A stretch of 37,204 bases of DNA from Psychromonas sp. (GTDB lineage: Bacteria > Pseudomonadota > Gammaproteobacteria > Enterobacterales > Psychromonadaceae). The stretch covers positions 1 to 37,204 of the forward strand of contig JABXKR010000041.1 of assembly GCA_013619145.1 (NCBI GenBank), in the 5' to 3' direction. Made by a program: the position numbers and the translations under genes. The first letter of the stretch is position 1, and every line of letters starts with the position of its first letter. This document shows, in pieces, positions 25,708-36,346 of the stretch. The notes beneath the pieces were generated by a model that saw only the letters and a list, made by a program, of their open reading frames with translations, did not search any database and had not been told where the DNA came from.

Positions 25708-27262
25708 TTGAAGATACAGTATAAGACAGCTTCCATGATAACTTTGTCCGGCGTTGTTATCGTACTCCTGCTTTCGATAGGTTATGACCAGTACAGTCAT
25801 AGGATAGTTAACGATAAAGAGATGGACAATATTACTAATATTTCTGAAGAGGTTGCCTCTCATTTAGAATCTCATCTTAGAGAAAAATCAGCAATCGCTA
25901 TTACTCTCTCCTCTGCCCCGCTATGGAGTCATGATTGCTACTACAGGCAAGCTGACCACTCTTGCGCATGCGAATAAGTACTGGTGGAAGGCTAGCTTTA
26001 ATGAAGGGCAAGGGCGAATTTTTTTGGATGATCGTGGTTTTGATTCCAGTGTAAAGGGATATGTGCTTGGAGTGGTTGTGCCAATTAAGGTGAATAATGA
26101 GATTATTGGCATAATGAAAAGCAATGTGAATATCATGGGGCCGCTGACTGATATTATCCATAATTTTGCACAGCGCCATTCAGGTAAGATAAAGATAGTT
26201 CGTACGGGTGGACTCATCGTAGCCGAACGTAGTGTCGCTCCACTATCAACTCGGGTAGATGATGCTCTTGTTGAAATATTACGAAAAAAAGAAAACGGCA
26301 GCGCAATCATTGTAGAAAACAACGAAAATCAGCTGGTGGCTTATTCCCCTGTGCGAATCACCATGGGGACAGAACAATTTGCTTTTGGAGGCAGTCAGGA
26401 ATCGATTGATCATATTAAAGGCAATATAGGTGATGCTTGGCATGTTGTTATCTCGCATAGTCAAAGCGAGATTATTGAAGTTGCCCATAAACTTACTTTA
26501 GTTATTACTTTTGTCGGAATTATCTTCACCTTGTTAACCGCATCTGTAGCTCTGCTTTTGGGGAAGTGGGCAGCTAAGCCAATCGTTGAGCTTGCAAATG
26601 CTGCCCAACTTATCGGTAAGGGGGATCTTGAAACTAGGGTTGCAGTGCACTCAAATGACGAGATAGGAGCTCTGGCAAAATCGCTGAACTTAATGGCGGA
26701 AAATCTGCAAAACACTATGACCTCCAGAGATAAGTTGCTCTATGAGATTGAGCAGCGCCAAAAGGTGGAAGAAAAGTTACGTCACCTTTCAACCATTGAC
26801 GAGTTAACTGATGTTTATAATCGAAGGGCATTCAACGAGAAGCTGTATACGAGCATTGGCAGGGCAAAACGCCATAATGAGCCTCTTTCAATACTCCTGA
26901 TTGATATCGATCATTTTAAAGTTATAAACGATTCACACGGTCATGATGTTGGCGATTTAGTCATAAAGGATTTAGCTTGTGTTGCAAATGAAAGTATTCG
27001 TCAGGAGGACATGCTGGCACGGTGGGGGGGCGAGGAATTTGCCATTTTGCTGCCACAAACCGGAAAAGATAGCGCCTTGCTATTTGCAGAACGATTACGG
27101 CAAAAAATATCTATGCATGACTTCCAACAAGTTGACCAAATTACAGTCAGTATTGGCCTTGCTGAATTTCAGGCTGATGATACTCCAGATTCGTTTGTCA
27201 AGCACGCTGACGTTGCGCTCTATCAAGCTAAAGACGGGGGAAGAAATATTGTGAAATCTTGA
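25708..27262 (+). pseudogene. Membrane diguanylate cyclase (dCache-HAMP-GGDEF) broken by internal deletion
   Basis: The first part (25708-25977, TTG start behind AGGG) encodes an N-terminal membrane helix (ITLSGVVIVLLLSIGY) and the start of a periplasmic sensor domain, to ITLSSAPL. The second part, in another frame (open to 27262), resumes at RYGVMIATTGKLTTLAHANK in the middle of the same type of sensor domain. It then has a second helix (LTLVITFVGIIFTLLTASVA), a HAMP linker and a GGDEF domain with the active-site motif RWGGEEF and an RQED inhibitory site five residues before it. In related dCache proteins some tens of residues separate the two parts, so an internal deletion near 25918 has shifted the frame. 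The C-terminal enzyme part is undamaged; an ATG at 25931 could in principle start it. Confidence 0.85.
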
Positions 27263-27267
27263 TAATG

Positions 27268-27351
27268 ATTGGCAAGTCAAGCCGCGGAGATAGCATTAAG
27301 ATTAAAGGCGAGCTATTGATTTAATATTTGTGAAAAAGGTGGCTTGCCAAT
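27268..27351. repeat. Inverted repeat after the diguanylate cyclase remnant
   Basis: ATTGGCAAG (27268-27276) and CTTGCCAAT (27343-27351) are perfect inverted copies, 66 bases apart, starting six bases after the stop codon. There is no T tract, so it is not a standard terminator. It may be the footprint of a small mobile element; nothing else supports this. Confidence 0.3.
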
Positions 27352-27427
27352 GTGTTAATTTGTCAATCATGTTTCATGAGTAGTCTCCTTTAGAATGAGG
27401 CGACATTATGTGTAAATTTTAATTTTA

Positions 27428-27691
27428 TTGGTATATGCGCTTAACTTAGCACTTACATTTCAACGTGCTTATGTTTCGATTTATAGAAAATATCAACTTC
27501 TGGATTCGGGGCGTTATTATCCAGATTCAACAAGTCGTGTAATTGCCGGAGTATTGCAAAATGGTATGTTTAAGCAATCGTTTATTGGGTTTAACAATCA
27601 ACAAAAGTATCTTATTGAAATCTGCTTTTATGATGCCCGGGTTCCGATACAAAGAGAGCTGTTATTGAAGAATAATCACTTAATATGGTGA
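27428..27691 (+). CDS. Small ORF of unknown nature upstream of mreB
   Basis: An 87-codon ORF that must start at TTG (27428). It has no clear ribosome binding site and no hydrophobic leader. The composition (LALTFQRAYVSIYRKYQLLD near the start, FNNQQKYLIEICFYDARVP later) looks moderately coding-like, and I do not recognise it. In several Vibrio and Shewanella genomes the DNA just upstream of mreB holds the MSHA pilus cluster, so it could be the remnant of a lost gene, but I see no MSHA signature. It may also be chance. Low confidence. Confidence 0.3.
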   Translation: MVYALNLALTFQRAYVSIYRKYQLLDSGRYYPDSTSRVIAGVLQNGMFKQSFIGFNNQQKYLIEICFYDARVPIQRELLLKNNHLIW

Positions 27692-27866
27692 TTATACCTG
27701 CATATTTTTTCTGAGTTATCTGTACAGACATGTGAAATCAGAGCTGGTTATTTAAGCTGATTATTAACCATTGATAATTTATTTGCAGTTTTGTTCGTTT
27801 TCTATGCAGTTAAGTGTAAATAATGGAATGAAAGCGACGATTCCTGATGCTATTTACTTTCTTCTC

Positions 27867-27895
27867 TTGCTGAAATTTAGGTGGGTTGCTAAAGT
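27867..27895 (+). promoter_or_regulatory. Candidate mreB promoter
   Basis: TTGCTG (27867-27872) and TAAAGT (27890-27895) are separated by 17 bases and lie 40 bases before the mreB start. Each box matches the sigma-70 consensus only partly. The surrounding 27692-27935 is AT-rich and gene-free. Confidence 0.35.
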
Positions 27896-27917
27896 ATGTT
27901 ATTAATTTATTTTTTAG

Positions 27918-28979
<1,062 letters not shown>

Positions 28980-28989
28980 TTTAGTGCAT

Positions 28990-29010
28990 CGTTACAAGTT
29001 GTTTGTAACG
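28990..29010 (+). promoter_or_regulatory. Hairpin between mreB and mreC
   Basis: CGTTACAA (28990-28997) pairs with TTGTAACG (29003-29010) around a five-base loop, without a T tract. It may act as an mRNA stabiliser or weak attenuator that lowers mreC relative to mreB. Confidence 0.4.
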
Positions 29011-29039
29011 AATGTCCTTCCCTTATTTGATCGGTAATA

Positions 29040-29921
29040 ATGAAACCTATTTTTACGCGCGGTCCCTCTTTTTTATTAAGGCTATCCATAGTGATAGCCT
29101 TTTCGCTTATATTGCTTTTATCAGACAGCCAATTTAATCTGTTTGCTTCTTTACGAATTTACCTTAACTCTTTAGTTAGTCCTGTGCAATATGTGGCAGA
29201 TGCACCGCAGAAATTATTTAGTGCATTGTCTGAAAATGTAATGACACGGCAAGCTTTAAAAGAGCGTAATCAACAATTAGAGAAAGATAATTTACATCTT
29301 AAAGCGGATCGCTTATTACTGACACAATTGCAGAATGAAAATAAACAGTTACGCGAGTTATTGAATTCAAAACGTGTATTTACTAATAAACGTATGATCA
29401 CTGAGGTAATGAGTTTACGCTCAGATCCTTTTACTCACCAGTTATTGATCGATAAAGGTGCGCTCGATGGAGTTTATTTAGGGCAACCTGTAATTAATGA
29501 AGATGGCGTTGTCGGGCAAGTTTCTCAAGTAGGCAGTACCACAAGTCGAGTTTTATTAATTGTCGATGCAAGTCATGGTATTCCAGTTCGGGTGCAACGT
29601 AATGATGTAGCCGCCATTGTGCACGGTAGTGGTGCCTGGAATAAGTTAAATGTGCCTTTTGTGCAGAGTAATGCCGATTTGCAAGAGGGTGACTTGTTGG
29701 TTACCTCCGGTTTAGGTGGTCGTTTTCCTGCTGGTTATCCGGTGGCAACTGTGACCCATTTTAACTATCAGGAAGGTGCGCTTTACGCCGAGGTGACGGC
29801 AACGCCCGTAGCACTCTTAGATAGAAGTCGTTATTTATTACTGTTGTGGAATGTTCACCAAGTTCAGGAATCTGATTTATCGCTTGATTCGTTGGAGTCT
29901 GAAGATGTCACTACTGAGTAA
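29040..29921 (+). CDS. mreC: Rod shape-determining protein MreC
   Basis: A 293-residue bitopic inner membrane protein that links MreB to periplasmic wall synthases. One membrane helix is near residues 13-30 (LSIVIAFSLILLLSDSQF). A coiled coil follows at about 70-110 (QLEKDNLHLKADRLLLTQLQ), then the beta-rich periplasmic part with family segments VVGQVSQVGSTTSRVLLI and DLLVTSGLGGRFPAGYPVA. Its last 17 bases overlap the start of mreD, so translation of the two is coupled. Confidence 0.96.
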   Translation: MKPIFTRGPSFLLRLSIVIAFSLILLLSDSQFNLFASLRIYLNSLVSPVQYVADAPQKLFSALSENVMTRQALKERNQQLEKDNLHLKADRLLLTQLQNENKQLRELLNSKRVFTNKRMITEVMSLRSDPFTHQLLIDKGALDGVYLGQPVINEDGVVGQVSQVGSTTSRVLLIVDASHGIPVRVQRNDVAAIVHGSGAWNKLNVPFVQSNADLQEGDLLVTSGLGGRFPAGYPVATVTHFNYQEGALYAEVTATPVALLDRSRYLLLLWNVHQVQESDLSLDSLESEDVTTE

Positions 29922-30387
29922 TTACCGAATTATCTACAGTACTTTTTTTCTAGGGTTAATTTGCGCCATTTTCCCACTTCCGATAATCCTTAATGCATTT
30001 CGCCCCGATTGGATGATGCTTATCATTTTTTATTGGGTATTAGCTTTGCCGCATAGGGTTGGTATCGTTCACGCTTTTATAGTCGGCCTATTACTTGATC
30101 TGTTATTAGGTTCAACCTTGGGTATGCATGCATTGGTTTTTTCTATTTTAGCTTATATTGTGAGTATAAATTATCAACGCATTCGTTATTTCACCATTGT
30201 GCAAACGACGTTATTAGTGGGTTTGTTTATTTTGATTTCTAAAGTTTCCCTGTATTTGATTGCATCAAGTTTACATGAGATTGTTTTACACAAGCATTAT
30301 TTTTGGTCGATATTTACCTCAATGCTAATTTGGCCGTGGTTTTTTCTATTCATGCGCTTTATTCGCATTCGTTTTAAGGTTGCTTAA
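29905..30387 (+). CDS. mreD: Rod shape-determining protein MreD
   Basis: A 160-residue polytopic inner membrane protein of the elongasome, with five or six hydrophobic helices. The family signature RPDWMMLIIFYWVLALPHRV lies near residue 32, followed by GLLLDLLLGSTLGMHAL. I choose the ATG at 29905 (MSLLSNYRI), which has a GGAG eight bases upstream and overlaps the mreC end by 17 bases. The longer ORF start at 29851 lies inside mreC and is not family-like. Three bases separate it from maf. Confidence 0.94.
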   Translation: MSLLSNYRIIYSTFFLGLICAIFPLPIILNAFRPDWMMLIIFYWVLALPHRVGIVHAFIVGLLLDLLLGSTLGMHALVFSILAYIVSINYQRIRYFTIVQTTLLVGLFILISKVSLYLIASSLHEIVLHKHYFWSIFTSMLIWPWFFLFMRFIRIRFKVA

Positions 30388-30389
30388 AT

Positions 30390-30950
30390 ATGATTTACCT
30401 TGCTTCTAATTCACCAAGACGTGCGGAACTTCTTGGGCAAATTGCAGTTCCATTTTCTCTGCTTAAAGTCTCAATTGAAGAAAAAATAAAAGAGGGCGAA
30501 TCGGCTGAAAATTATGTATTACGTTTAGCGCTTGAAAAAGCACAAGCTGGTTTTGCAAGCAGTAATAAAGACAGGCCTGTATTAGGCGCTGATACTATTG
30601 TGGTTATTGACCAGCAAATATTAGAAAAACCAGCTGATCAGGTTCACGCCAAAAAAATGCTACAACTATTATCGGGTCGTACACATCAAGTTTTTACGGC
30701 AATAGCTTTAGTTGACTCTGAGTTTTCAAAAACACGATTGGTAAAAACTGCTGTCAGTTTTAAAGTTCTAAGTGAACAGGAGATAGCTGAGTACTGGTTA
30801 AGTGGCGAACCTTTAGATAAAGCTGCGGGTTATGGTATTCAAGGTCTTGCTGGCAAGTTTGTTACAAATATCAGTGGCAGTTATAGCGCTGTTGTAGGGC
30901 TTCCTCTGTATGAAACGGAACAGCTCATTAAAGAATTTTATAGGGATTGA
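30390..30950 (+). CDS. maf: Maf family nucleotide pyrophosphatase
   Basis: A 186-residue house-cleaning enzyme that hydrolyses non-canonical or excess nucleoside triphosphates; this YhdE-type branch acts on dTTP and UTP. The signature SNSPRRAELLGQI is at residues 6-18, the catalytic Asp is in PVLGADTIVVID, and GRTHQVFTAIAL and GYGIQGLAGKF follow. It sits between mreD and rng, the usual gammaproteobacterial order. Its TGA overlaps the sequence just before the rng start, so coupling with rng is likely. Confidence 0.95.
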   Translation: MIYLASNSPRRAELLGQIAVPFSLLKVSIEEKIKEGESAENYVLRLALEKAQAGFASSNKDRPVLGADTIVVIDQQILEKPADQVHAKKMLQLLSGRTHQVFTAIALVDSEFSKTRLVKTAVSFKVLSEQEIAEYWLSGEPLDKAAGYGIQGLAGKFVTNISGSYSAVVGLPLYETEQLIKEFYRD

Positions 30951-30952
30951 AA

Positions 30953-32425
30953 ATGTCAGTTGAATTATTAATGAATATTACCCCAACCGAAACACGAGTT
31001 GCATTGATTGAAGGTGGGATTTTACAAGAGTTACATATCGAACGTCAGGCGACCAAGGGGATTGTTGGTAATATTTACAAGGGTAAAGTTAGTCGAGTAT
31101 TGCCCGGTATGCAGGCTGCCTTCGTTGATATTGGATTGGAAAAAGCGGCTTTTTTACATGCTTCTGATATTGTTCCGCATACAGAATGTGTTGCTCAGAC
31201 TGAAAAAGCACAGTTTAAAGTCGCTGATATTTCTGAATTAGTCCGTCAAGGACAAGATATTATGGTGCAAGTGATTAAAGATCCGCTGGGCACTAAAGGG
31301 GCGCGATTAACCACTGATATTACCGTACCTTCTCGTTATTTGGTATTTATGCCTGGTAGTGAACATGTTGGCGTTTCACAGCGAATTGACAGTGCAGAAG
31401 AGCGCGAACGTTTAAAAAGCATTACACAAGGTTGTGTTGATGAGTTAGGTGGCTTCATTATTCGCACAGCTGCTGAAGGTGCGCCTGAAGATGAGTTAGT
31501 TCATGATGCGGCTTTTTTACAACGTGTTTGGCGTAAAGTGTTGACCCGTCGTCAACGTACCAAAACAAAGAATAAATTACTGTACAGGGATTTAGGGTTA
31601 GCATTTCGTATTTTAAGAGATTTTGTAGGTAGTAAAATAGATCGCGTGCGTATTGACTCTAAACTTACCTTCACAGACCTTCAAGCGTTCACCCATGAGT
31701 TTGTACCTGAGCTTGAAGATAAAATTGAGTACTACTCAGGTGAAAGTCCAATTTTTGATCTCTTTGATGTTGAAAATGAAGTGCAACGAGCATTAGATCG
31801 AAAAGTTGAGCTTAAGTCCGGCGGTTATTTAATTATCGACCAAACGGAAGCTATGACCACTGTTGATATTAATACCGGGGCTTTTGTCGGTCACCGAAAC
31901 CTTGAAGAGACTATTTTTAATACTAATATCGAAGCGACACAAGCGATTGCACGACAACTGCGGTTACGTAACTTAGGCGGCATTATTATTCTTGATTTTA
32001 TCGATATGAAATCCACTGAACATAAACGTCGTGTGTTTACCAGTTTAGAGCATGCTTTAGCAAAAGATCGTGTTAAAACGCATATTAATGATTTCTCGCC
32101 GTTGGGTTTGATTGAAATGACACGCAAGCGTACCCAGGAAAGTTTGGAGCATATCTTTTGTAGTGATTGTAAGCAGTGTAATGGACGGGGTTATGTAAAG
32201 ACTGTCGAAACAGTGTGTTATGAAGTGTTACGGGAAATATTACGTGTAAATCGTGCTTATGATGTGGATCGTTTTGTTGTTTACACTGCACCTGCAGTGG
32301 CGGACGCTTTGCAGGGCGATGAGTCTCATAGCCTTGGTGAACTTATTTTGTTTATGTCAAAACAGGTAGAAATTCATGCTGAGCCTTTGTATGGGCCTGA
32401 GCAATTTGATGTTGTGATGATGTAA
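30953..32425 (+). CDS. rng: Ribonuclease G
   Basis: RNase G is an endoribonuclease that matures the 5' end of 16S rRNA and degrades some mRNAs. The protein is 490 residues from the ATG at 30953, which has an AGGGA ribosome binding site; the ORF also allows a TTG two codons earlier. An N-terminal S1 domain (GNIYKGKVSRVLPGMQAAFV, about residues 35-125) is followed by the RNase H-like/DNase I-like region. The catalytic Asp residues are in TTVDINTGAF and IILDFIDMKS. The Zn-link is CSDCKQCNGRGYVKT. Complete, part of the mre-maf-rng unit. Confidence 0.97.
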   Translation: MSVELLMNITPTETRVALIEGGILQELHIERQATKGIVGNIYKGKVSRVLPGMQAAFVDIGLEKAAFLHASDIVPHTECVAQTEKAQFKVADISELVRQGQDIMVQVIKDPLGTKGARLTTDITVPSRYLVFMPGSEHVGVSQRIDSAEERERLKSITQGCVDELGGFIIRTAAEGAPEDELVHDAAFLQRVWRKVLTRRQRTKTKNKLLYRDLGLAFRILRDFVGSKIDRVRIDSKLTFTDLQAFTHEFVPELEDKIEYYSGESPIFDLFDVENEVQRALDRKVELKSGGYLIIDQTEAMTTVDINTGAFVGHRNLEETIFNTNIEATQAIARQLRLRNLGGIIILDFIDMKSTEHKRRVFTSLEHALAKDRVKTHINDFSPLGLIEMTRKRTQESLEHIFCSDCKQCNGRGYVKTVETVCYEVLREILRVNRAYDVDRFVVYTAPAVADALQGDESHSLGELILFMSKQVEIHAEPLYGPEQFDVVMM

Positions 32426-32437
32426 TTGGATTTATAA

Positions 32438-35400
32438 TTGAAACATTTTACGTGTAGATGGTTGCAACGCTTTTCTGTATTGATTGCAATAAAGCTATTT
32501 ATTATTGCTACTTGCTTAACTGCATTACGTATCCTCTTTGTCAGTATTGAAGATTATAAAGAAGATTTAACAAGCTGGTTAGCAAGTGAATACAATATCA
32601 ATTTATCGGTTGCAGATATTTCTGCCGGTGTTGATTTCTCCGGGCTTATCTTAACCCTAAACGATATTGAGCTGGTAGACTCCGCAGATCTTCCTTTTGT
32701 ACTGACACTTGATTATCTTTTTCTACATCTTGATTTCTGGAACTCTGTCACAGAGCAAAATCTTAATTTTAACCGTATCTCATTACAAGGTGTCGAGTTA
32801 ACAGTAAAAAACTTGCAAGGAACTGAAAAAAAATCAGAACAATCGCTGCTTACCATCGATTCGCTACAAACTGTTTTTTTACAGCAACTCAATAAATTTT
32901 CAGTTAAAGATAGTCGTATTCATTTTAAAGATCACTTAGGTCGTAATAAAACCATTGTTATTGAAAAACTGCGTTGGTTAAATGACGGTGATTCTCACCA
33001 AGGTATTGGTAGTGCTTCATTGCCGGATAGTATGGGCTATAACTCTTTAGAGTTTGTTGTCGATCTGTTTGGAGAGCAGGGAAGTAAAGATACTCCGCTG
33101 CGAGGTGAACTTTATGCTGAAGCCGATAACCTCAATATCACCGATTATTTAACGGATCGTGTTAACCCTAATGCGCAGATACTTGATGCTGTTTTGGGTT
33201 TTCAAATTTGGGCTGAGTTTTCATTTGCTAAATTGCATCAAGTTCAGGTTGTTTTAAATGATAGCCAGCTTGCTTGGTCGCAGTCTAACAAACGGCAGAA
33301 ATGGCAATTAAACAGCGGCTTATTGCAATTAAGCAATAGTGAACAAGGCTGGTTATTTGATAGCTATGATCTTGATATAGAGCAAAATAATAAAAAATTA
33401 CAAGGTTTAACGTTTACTGGATATGGAACAGCTGACCATGCATCTTTTGATTTTAATGCATTAAATTTAAAAGATTTATTACCGTTTTATTTATTAAGGT
33501 CTGAATTAACAAAAGCACAGCTAGCTTCATTACGCGCATTTGATATTGATGCGGATATCAAGCATTTTTCAATTAAGAAGAATAAAGACAATAAATTACA
33601 GTTTAAAGCACAACTTAAGTCATTTAAAAACCGCCCAAAAGGCGGCGTTCCTGGGGTAAGTAATGCCAATATTGAGCTGATCGGAGGAACCTCTCAAGGT
33701 GAGCTAAACATAACCCTGCCTAAGCAGAAAATCTATTTTGATGGGCAGTTTAGTCGTGCTATGCCGGTTGAGTCCGGCTATCTTGCGCTGCAGTGGTTAG
33801 ATACGCCAGCGGGCCTTAAGTTATTTAGTGAGCAGAGTTTATTAAAAACAACTGAACTAGATACAGTCACTGAATTTTCGCTGCTTTTTCCAAATAAACA
33901 GGCCAAAAACCAAAGTCCTTTTTTAAGTCTTTATAGTTATGCCTCACTTAATGATGCCAGTAAAGCACAATATTATTTCCCAATAAAAGCGATGGGGGAT
34001 AATGTTTTTGGTTACCTTGAGCCAACCCTTAAGAAAGGCAAGGTAAAAGGGGCAAAAATATTATGGTATGGCGCATTTAATCATTACCCCTATAGCCAGC
34101 ATAACGGTATTTTCCAGGCATGGGTGCCACTGCGTGACGCGCAGTATGATTTTTACGGACAGTGGCAGGGGTTAACTGACTTAGATTTAAATCTGTTGTT
34201 TGAAAATGACTGGTTAACCATGGATGCACTGCAAGCTTCTTTAGGAGCAATAAATGTACAAAAACTAACTGCAAAAATCGATCATCTTAACCCTGACGGT
34301 ATCCTTACCATTAATGCAGATATCAGTGAAGATGCACAAAAAATAAGTAACTACCTTAAAACCTCGCCACTTAAAGAGAGTGTTGGTAAGGCATTGACGG
34401 TTATTGATGTGCAAAACGAGTTGTCTGGAAAATTGCAGTTAACTATTCCTTTTAATCGGCAGAAGCAGCAAACACAAACGGTCGGAGAAGTGACCTTAGC
34501 TAACAATAATATTAATATTGAATTCGCGGAGAACTTAGTACTACCTCTTAAAGCTGCACAAGGAAAGTTCGCTTTTATCAATGGTAACTTAACAGCAAAA
34601 AATATAGCTGCACAGCTATTTGAGCAAGATATACAAGTCTCCTTTGCCAGCACTGAAAAAAAAGCAAGCTATCAGGTTATTGCTGATATAGGTGGCGCTT
34701 GGGACTTGCAACACTTAACCAGTACCTTGCCTATGTTAGCCACTTTGCAACTGTCCGGTCTTTTAGATTGGACGGGCAATGTAAACTTTGAACATAGTCA
34801 TACAGGCGGCTATCAATCTACGACAAGTTTAAATTCCTCCACGCAGGGCGTGAAAATTAAGCTTCCTGAACCATTTCACAAAAACGCATTACAGTCATGG
34901 CCAACTGATATTTTAGTTTCCAGCGATCAGAACAGCAGTACACTTAGCCTTAATATCAAAGATAAATTAGATTTCACAGGTGAGCTTAATTATCAGGGGA
35001 AGCGACAAACCATTCCCTATTTTGCCCTGAATATCGGCGCTGATAAATTAGCCGATGTTAATAACAAAAAGCATGTGATTAAGGTTGATTTAGACAAGCT
35101 AGATATTGGCAACTGGTATAAGCAATGGCAAAAATTAAATGAGCAGGAAGAGCAGCCCGTTCAATATCAGAACTTTCCCCTTTTTGAGCTGGATCAGCTC
35201 CTTGTCGACATCAAACACGCCACTCTCTTTGAGCAACCTTTAACCGCTTTAAAAGTGAATGCAGTTAATGACAAGCAAAAATGGTCTGCGGATATTTACT
35301 CTGATAATTTGCAAGCAGATCTTGAATACCGTTTTGGTGTGCCAGTGCGACTTGATTTTGATATCAAAAAACTTAATTTCCAATCGATGGATTTATCGAC

Positions 35401-36346
35401 GCTCAATGAGCAGCAAGCATCTGTTAGCAATAAAAAAATGCAGCAAAGTAATAATTTGCTAGAAGATTACCCTGAAATTTTTGCTAAATGTGCAACATGT
35501 ATTTATGGTGATTTCGACTTTTCGCCACTTGAGTTACACCTTTATCCAACCAAAAGCAGACTTAATATTGATTATATTAACCTTGGAACGGAAAATGAGT
35601 TTACGCATATATCCGGGGTATGGGATCAACGTCGTACTAATATGATTGTTGATATGCGTGCCGATAAAAATAATAGCTTAATAAAACGTTTGGGCTTTGC
35701 CAGTCCTGTTGTTTATAAAAAAGCGGAAGCAAGTGGTGCTTTTAACTGGATAGGGGCACCTTGGCAGTTTAATTTTGACTCCTTAAACGGCGCTTTTTCT
35801 TCTCAACTAAAAGATGGCTCAATTACCGAGGTAAGCGATAGCGGCGCGCGATTATTAAGTATTTTCAGTCTTGATGGTATACGCCGTACACTCAATCTTG
35901 AGTTTAATAATGTTTTTGCTAAAGGCTTTAATTTTGACGATTTTACACTATCGGGCAATATCACAGATGGCATAATTAAAAATGAGGATTTTTATTTAAA
36001 TGGCTCTGCTGGCAAGATCACTGGTAATGGGCTGATCGATTTACCAAACAATGATACTAATTATAAATTTAATTACAGCCCAGCGGTGACATCAAGCTTG
36101 CCTGTATTGACCGCCTTTGCAATTAATCCATTGACTGGTGCTGCTGTCTTGCTGATGACAAAAATTCTAGAGCCGGTCGTCGAGACGATTATCCGTGTCG
36201 ATTTTTCTGTAAAAGGCCCGCTTAAGGATCCAGAGATAAAATTAATCAGCAGGCAGAAAGGTAAGGTTAAACTGCAAAATAGTGAAGTGCTTGAAGAGAT
36301 AAACGAGCGGCAGTTAAAAAGTGACTATGGTGATCCTCGTGATTAA
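32438..36346 (+). CDS. yhdP: YhdP family AsmA-like envelope protein
   Basis: A very large (1302 residues) protein with one N-terminal membrane helix (SVLIAIKLFIIATCLTALRI) and a long periplasmic beta-rich body, the layout of YhdP/TamB/AsmA proteins that carry phospholipids to the outer membrane. Family segments near the C-terminus are recognisable (GAFNWIGAPWQFNFDSLNG, RLLSIFSLDGIRRTL and GPLKDPEIKLI). The frame begins at TTG (32438), with a weak GGA upstream; the next in-frame ATG is more than 190 codons further on and would lose the membrane helix. So a TTG start is likely. It follows rng by 12 bases, the conserved order rng-yhdP-nitrilase. Confidence 0.93.
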   Translation: MKHFTCRWLQRFSVLIAIKLFIIATCLTALRILFVSIEDYKEDLTSWLASEYNINLSVADISAGVDFSGLILTLNDIELVDSADLPFVLTLDYLFLHLDFWNSVTEQNLNFNRISLQGVELTVKNLQGTEKKSEQSLLTIDSLQTVFLQQLNKFSVKDSRIHFKDHLGRNKTIVIEKLRWLNDGDSHQGIGSASLPDSMGYNSLEFVVDLFGEQGSKDTPLRGELYAEADNLNITDYLTDRVNPNAQILDAVLGFQIWAEFSFAKLHQVQVVLNDSQLAWSQSNKRQKWQLNSGLLQLSNSEQGWLFDSYDLDIEQNNKKLQGLTFTGYGTADHASFDFNALNLKDLLPFYLLRSELTKAQLASLRAFDIDADIKHFSIKKNKDNKLQFKAQLKSFKNRPKGGVPGVSNANIELIGGTSQGELNITLPKQKIYFDGQFSRAMPVESGYLALQWLDTPAGLKLFSEQSLLKTTELDTVTEFSLLFPNKQAKNQSPFLSLYSYASLNDASKAQYYFPIKAMGDNVFGYLEPTLKKGKVKGAKILWYGAFNHYPYSQHNGIFQAWVPLRDAQYDFYGQWQGLTDLDLNLLFENDWLTMDALQASLGAINVQKLTAKIDHLNPDGILTINADISEDAQKISNYLKTSPLKESVGKALTVIDVQNELSGKLQLTIPFNRQKQQTQTVGEVTLANNNINIEFAENLVLPLKAAQGKFAFINGNLTAKNIAAQLFEQDIQVSFASTEKKASYQVIADIGGAWDLQHLTSTLPMLATLQLSGLLDWTGNVNFEHSHTGGYQSTTSLNSSTQGVKIKLPEPFHKNALQSWPTDILVSSDQNSSTLSLNIKDKLDFTGELNYQGKRQTIPYFALNIGADKLADVNNKKHVIKVDLDKLDIGNWYKQWQKLNEQEEQPVQYQNFPLFELDQLLVDIKHATLFEQPLTALKVNAVNDKQKWSADIYSDNLQADLEYRFGVPVRLDFDIKKLNFQSMDLSTLNEQQASVSNKKMQQSNNLLEDYPEIFAKCATCIYGDFDFSPLELHLYPTKSRLNIDYINLGTENEFTHISGVWDQRRTNMIVDMRADKNNSLIKRLGFASPVVYKKAEASGAFNWIGAPWQFNFDSLNGAFSSQLKDGSITEVSDSGARLLSIFSLDGIRRTLNLEFNNVFAKGFNFDDFTLSGNITDGIIKNEDFYLNGSAGKITGNGLIDLPNNDTNYKFNYSPAVTSSLPVLTAFAINPLTGAAVLLMTKILEPVVETIIRVDFSVKGPLKDPEIKLISRQKGKVKLQNSEVLEEINERQLKSDYGDPRD

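Noticed and set aside
25931-27262. The 443-codon ORF as an independent intact gene
   Set aside because: Its first residues are the middle of a dCache domain whose N-terminal part lies just upstream in another frame; an internal deletion explains both.
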